Shown: positions 60,956-64,000 of the stretch, one piece after another
Layout: each line of letters opens with the position of its first letter
Position numbering within the stretch: position 1 is the stretch's first letter
Assembly (NCBI GenBank): GCA_021770095.1
Contig: JAETRQ010000001.1
Coordinates: forward strand, 224,930-288,929
Direction of reading: 5' to 3'
Length of the DNA: 64,000 nucleotides
Origin: Eubacteriaceae bacterium
Lineage (GTDB): Bacteria > Bacillota > Clostridia > Oscillospirales > Acutalibacteraceae
Position numbers and translations under genes: made by a program
Notes under the pieces: model-generated
Databases searched by the model: none
What the model was told of the DNA's origin: nothing
What the model saw: only the letters and a program-made list of their open reading frames with translations

Positions 60956-62047
60956 TCAGTTCATTACAATATGTTCAATATTAACTGACTGATTTTCTTT
61001 TTCACCTGTAATCGTAATCAAAGTACCGCCTGTTTCCTTTGCAAAATTCCAAGGCACAGGTGAAGGACCTGTTTTAAGACCATATGTATAAGTAATTCCG
61101 TCATATGTAATACTTGCATTATTCTCGTGATCGTGACCGCAAAAGATGTACTGTGTTGAACCAAGTTATTTGCATTTATCTACAAAGCCCGATTGAACAG
61201 GTGCAGCACTGGGGAGATACTGACAATATCCGAATCCGTATTCTTCAGGAATTGTATAGGAACCGTCCTCTTCCTGTACTCCATATTTTTCTACAGCATC
61301 GTGAAATTCAGGCTGAGCAAAGTGTGAAAAGGTCATAGATGGTACTGTTCTTCCTGCTGCATTTTCAATACCCTTAACATTCCATTCATACCATGCAATC
61401 TGCTCATAACCCATATAAACTTCTTTTGTATAAGTTTCATTTGCTTCGTCAAGATACTTAATATACCGTCCATTATCAAACATAAAGAGCGAATAAACAG
61501 GATTACTGTCTTCTGTAATATTGATTACATAATTGCCGCAGCCGTAAAGATTGGACGGACCTTTCTGCATCAGGCAATACTCTGATTCCATATATTTATC
61601 TGTCTGCCAGTTCAGTGAATTTGTTGGTATTTCATTATCATGATTACCATAAACAGGCGCCCATGGAATTTTATAGTTATCCATATGCTTAATAAAATTA
61701 TTTATTGAAAATCGGCTTGCAAATGCAGACAAAACATCACCCGGAAGTACAATCAAATCAGGCTGTGTTTTTTCAACCAGTGCGTCCATCTGCTCATAGC
61801 ATTCTTTATTTTTGCCGAGATTTGCCCAAAGCTGCGTATCTGTAAACATAAGAATTTTAAAGTCTTCCCTATCCTTTTCGACTGTCTGAATTTTTGCAAT
61901 ATCAAACGTCTGATCTGCACTCCAAATTTCAATATGCTTTTTGCCGGTTAAAGGAAAAAAGAGTATTCCCGCGATTACCAATACAATGGCAAGCAATATA
62001 CATATGGCTGCTTTTACAATTTTAATTATTCTTGTTTTTTTAGTCAT
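60956..62047 (-). pseudogene. Metallophosphoesterase interrupted by an in-frame TAA
   Basis: The first part (62047 to 61169) encodes 293 aa: an N-terminal membrane helix and MPE motifs LMFTDTQLW, VLPGDVLS, YGNHDNEI and TFSHFAQP. It stops at TAA 61166-61168. The same frame then continues for 69 sense codons (LGSTQYIFCGHDHENNASI...) to TGA 60956-60958. The continuation carries the last metal-binding motif GHDH and the domain's closing strands. Without it the enzyme should be inactive. A single base change (for example GAA or CAA to TAA) or a sequencing error explains it; programmed readthrough is less likely. The gene is otherwise intact, with AGAAG before the ATG. Confidence 0.85.
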
Positions 62048-62216
62048 AATACGAATCTTCTGTTATTTATATTAATACCATTATAACCTATTTAATCATA
62101 TTTTTCATCAAAAATCTTTGCCGGATTACAAACAGCAAGAATCTACCTAATAAATCGTATCCGCCCACATGGTCTTGACCGGTTACAGCATCATTTCACT
62201 ATAATAAAATTTTGCG

Positions 62217-63137
62217 TTAATTATAAAATTTATTTTGCAGGAAACGGATTCTCGTTTTCATACTTCTGATAACAATACTGCTCTTTGACGCCATTTCAAA
62301 ACCATGAATCGTGTTTTTTGTTTCATTCAGTATAACCGTATTTCCGGCCGTTCTCAAAGCATTTGCATATTCAACACCTTCATCATGCAAACAATCAAAT
62401 TCTGCCGTTTCAATATATGCTTCGGGCAAATCGGATAAATCTGCTGATTCAATAGGTGAAGCATACCGTATCTTATCCTCATCACTGCCCTGCAAATATA
62501 AATTCCACATTTTTTCAGATAATCGGCTGTTCCATATAGGCGTATCCGTATATTTTTGCATTGATGAGGTTTTCATCCGCCTGTCAATAACAGGATAAAT
62601 AAGCATCTGTGCGCATGGCTTAAACAAATTGTTATCTCTTGCCATAAGTGTTACAGCAGCCGCAAGATTACCGCCTGCACTGTCACCTGCTATAGTAATT
62701 CGCTCTTTGTCAACACCCAATTTATCGGCATTTTTTATAAGCCATTCCAATCCGCTGTAGCAGTCATTAACAGGAATGGGATATGCATTTTTCGGAGTTA
62801 AACGATAATCCACCATAAGCACTTTACATGGTGTTTGCATACAATACTGTTTAACAAGCCTGTAATGATACGGTGCTGCCTTATAAATGAAACCGCCGCC
62901 ATGGTAATACACCATTGCAGGAACATTTCCGCTGCAATTTTTAGGTTCATAAAACAGAGCATCAATTTGTCCGTTTGCAACATCAATCGTATGCTTAGTC
63001 ACCTTAACCTGTTGGTCTGAATGTTCAACTTGCATAAAAATCCCCAAAACCTTTTCGGCAATCGGTGAAAAAGCCTTAACAATCGGGAACGTCATAAACC
63101 GAATATATTTGAAATCCTTGCTTATATTATACTTCAT
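62217..63137 (-). CDS. Alpha/beta hydrolase, hormone-sensitive-lipase-like esterase
   Basis: 306 aa. The oxyanion motif is YYHGGGFIYKA (about 77-87). The nucleophile elbow is AGDSAGGNLAAA. The acid Asp is in AEFDCLHDEG and the His in TIHGFEMA, so the catalytic triad is complete. There is no signal peptide; the N-terminal helical cap is typical of the family. It hydrolyses short acyl esters, perhaps acetyl groups on glycans, but nothing in the context proves that. AGAGG precedes the ATG. The gap to the broken phosphoesterase (62048-62216) holds no recognisable feature. Confidence 0.9.
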   Translation of the reverse strand: MKYNISKDFKYIRFMTFPIVKAFSPIAEKVLGIFMQVEHSDQQVKVTKHTIDVANGQIDALFYEPKNCSGNVPAMVYYHGGGFIYKAAPYHYRLVKQYCMQTPCKVLMVDYRLTPKNAYPIPVNDCYSGLEWLIKNADKLGVDKERITIAGDSAGGNLAAAVTLMARDNNLFKPCAQMLIYPVIDRRMKTSSMQKYTDTPIWNSRLSEKMWNLYLQGSDEDKIRYASPIESADLSDLPEAYIETAEFDCLHDEGVEYANALRTAGNTVILNETKNTIHGFEMASKSSIVIRSMKTRIRFLQNKFYN

Positions 63138-63310
63138 ATAATTACCTCTTTCAGTTTATGAATATCATTTTGAAATTCATGAACTGATTTTTATTTTCTG
63201 CGATATTCAAATTATATATTGATTATATTATACTATATTTAAAGATGGATGAAAATAATATATATCTAAAAATAACAGCAAAAAATCGGCACATAGCACA
63301 TACAGGTAAT

Positions 63311-63338
63311 AAAAAATCCCGACGAATAATCGTCGGGT
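63311..63338 (-). terminator. Terminator of the ferredoxin gene (CCCGACGA/TCGTCGGG)
   Basis: A perfect 8-bp stem with an ATAA loop is followed by TTTTTTATT on the minus strand. Confidence 0.85.
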
Positions 63339-63394
63339 ATAAAAACATTTCAGTAGTTTCGCTGAGAAGTTTATGGTTAAAATATCATTCTGTT

Positions 63395-63577
63395 CTAATC
63401 CACCTCAATAGCATCTACCGGACAACTGTCTGCAGCCTCGTGAACAGAATTTTCCTGTTCAGGGGGAATCGTATCGTTTGCTTTTGCGGTTTTGCTGTCG
63501 GTCATGGAAAAAACTTCAGGACAAATACCCACACATAATCCACAGCCTATACAGTTTTCATTAACATGAGCAGTCAT
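63395..63577 (-). CDS. Ferredoxin (single 4Fe-4S type)
   Basis: 60 aa. The cluster motif is CIGCGLCVGICPEVF, with the fourth Cys in DSCPVDAIEV, as in mono-cluster [4Fe-4S] ferredoxins of clostridia. It carries electrons in the cytosol. AAGGAG precedes the ATG. It forms a single-gene unit with its own terminator. The partner enzymes are not in the window. Confidence 0.93.
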   Translation of the reverse strand: MTAHVNENCIGCGLCVGICPEVFSMTDSKTAKANDTIPPEQENSVHEAADSCPVDAIEVD

Positions 63578-63829
63578 AAAAAACTCCTTTCAAATTTTCA
63601 AACGAAATTGCAAACTGTATTTGGATTTCTTCTTGTACACATGGAAAGAAAAATGTCACACAGACAGTTTTATTCTGCCAATCGCTTTCTGACACTTGGT
63701 ATTCTGATACGCATTCGATTCCTACAACTGTAATTCCGTCTGTTTTTCAATATTCCTGTACATAAAAGTATGCCACCGATTCATTAAACTATTCAAAATT
63801 TTACAACTGACGGATTTATCAAAAATCAT
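63578..63829. other. Intergenic stretch without recognised gene
   Basis: AT-rich DNA between the ferredoxin promoter side and the hairpin array. I see no ORF, RNA gene or repeat that I can support. Confidence 0.6.
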
Positions 63830-64000
63830 AACCACCCGTGAAACGGGTGGTTTGCACAAGGGCTAAAAGCCACTGATACTAACTCGCGTCTCAAGGCGCG
63901 GGCTTTCTCTTTGTTCAAGCCTTATTGTATTTGCCACTTTGGCATACCCCTAAAGGGGTTAATTTAAAAATGGGTCTTTGTATTCTTTTACGCTCAATTT
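63830..64000 (-). mobile_element. Probable end of an IS200/IS605-family (TnpB/omega-RNA type) element, cut by the window
   Basis: Five hairpins follow one another: AACCACCCGT/ACGGGTGGTT (63830-63852), GGCT/AGCC, CGCGTC/GGCGCG, TGCCA/TGGCA and CCCC/GGGG. No ORF is present. The order and the ACCACCCGT-type terminal hairpin resemble the 3' ends of IS200/IS605 tnpB elements, where the omega RNA is encoded. A tnpB-type gene, if present, would be on the minus strand beyond position 64000. The identification rests on pattern memory only. Confidence 0.5.

Overview
The window looks like the chromosome of a low-GC, Gram-positive, anaerobic gut-type Clostridia (Ruminococcaceae/Lachnospiraceae-like). The grounds are AT-rich intergenic DNA, strong GGAGG-type ribosome binding sites, several ferredoxin-like Fe-S proteins, a collagen-like Gly-X-Thr surface protein, a fructose PTS with Gram-positive type HPr, and many AraC regulators next to glycoside hydrolases. 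The genus cannot be fixed from the sequence alone. Most genes lie on the minus strand.

Layout, left to right. 1-3.3 kb: a truncated ECF-type sigma factor, then a glycosyltransferase next to a BclA-like collagen protein. 3.3-6.8 kb: an AraC protein lacking its second HTH, divergent from a GH95-like lipoprotein. 6.8-11.3 kb: a response regulator, ABC transporter and histidine kinase locus with a divergent membrane-anchored protein. 11.4-19.7 kb: a glycan locus (GH123/DUF6067-like protein, metallophosphoesterase, GH16 lipoprotein, a chimeric endonuclease/PQQ protein, AraC regulator, GH29). 19.8-23.1 kb: tandem repeats downstream of tRNA-Ser, a DUF3781 protein, a DUF6512 membrane protein, a membrane-inserted M28 peptidase, tRNA-Asp and tRNA-Thr. 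23.1-24.1 kb: a Vat/CatB-like acetyltransferase preceded by what looks like a leader-peptide attenuator. 24.2-29.4 kb: an aldo/keto reductase, phosphodiesterase, MFS, GH29 and ferredoxin operon behind a MerR-type promoter. 29.4-34.4 kb: a pantothenate/CoA operon (DUF2520, panB, panC, panD, coaBC, coaX).

34.6-49.3 kb is a second glycan region: GH2 and GH31; a metallophosphoesterase, GPH transporter and GH38 operon; and an AraC gene divergent from a GH36 alpha-galactosidase. An identical 18-bp element lies in front of both AraC-flanking target units. 49.4-51.5 kb holds thioredoxin reductase, a Crp/Fnr regulator and thioredoxin, with a Crp-type palindrome at the trxA promoter. 51.7-56.5 kb is a fruK-fruA-ptsH-ptsI operon. 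56.9-63.6 kb holds a DUF5054 (GH38-like) protein, a Cu/Zn SOD-like protein, MutY, a metallophosphoesterase broken by an in-frame stop, an HSL-type esterase and a ferredoxin. The window ends inside a string of hairpins that resembles the end of an IS200/IS605 (TnpB/omega-RNA type) element.

Taken together the genes describe a saccharolytic anaerobe. It trims fucosylated, galactosylated and mannosylated glycans with a few secreted lipoproteins (GH95-like, GH16) and many cytoplasmic exo-glycosidases fed by GPH, MFS and PTS importers. The most novel-looking signals are regulatory: the acetyltransferase leader peptide, the 18-bp AraC-linked element, the MerR-type 19-bp-spacer promoter, the GTTAA repeats at the two-component locus and the class-II Crp site. 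All calls come from reading the sequence; no database search was run.
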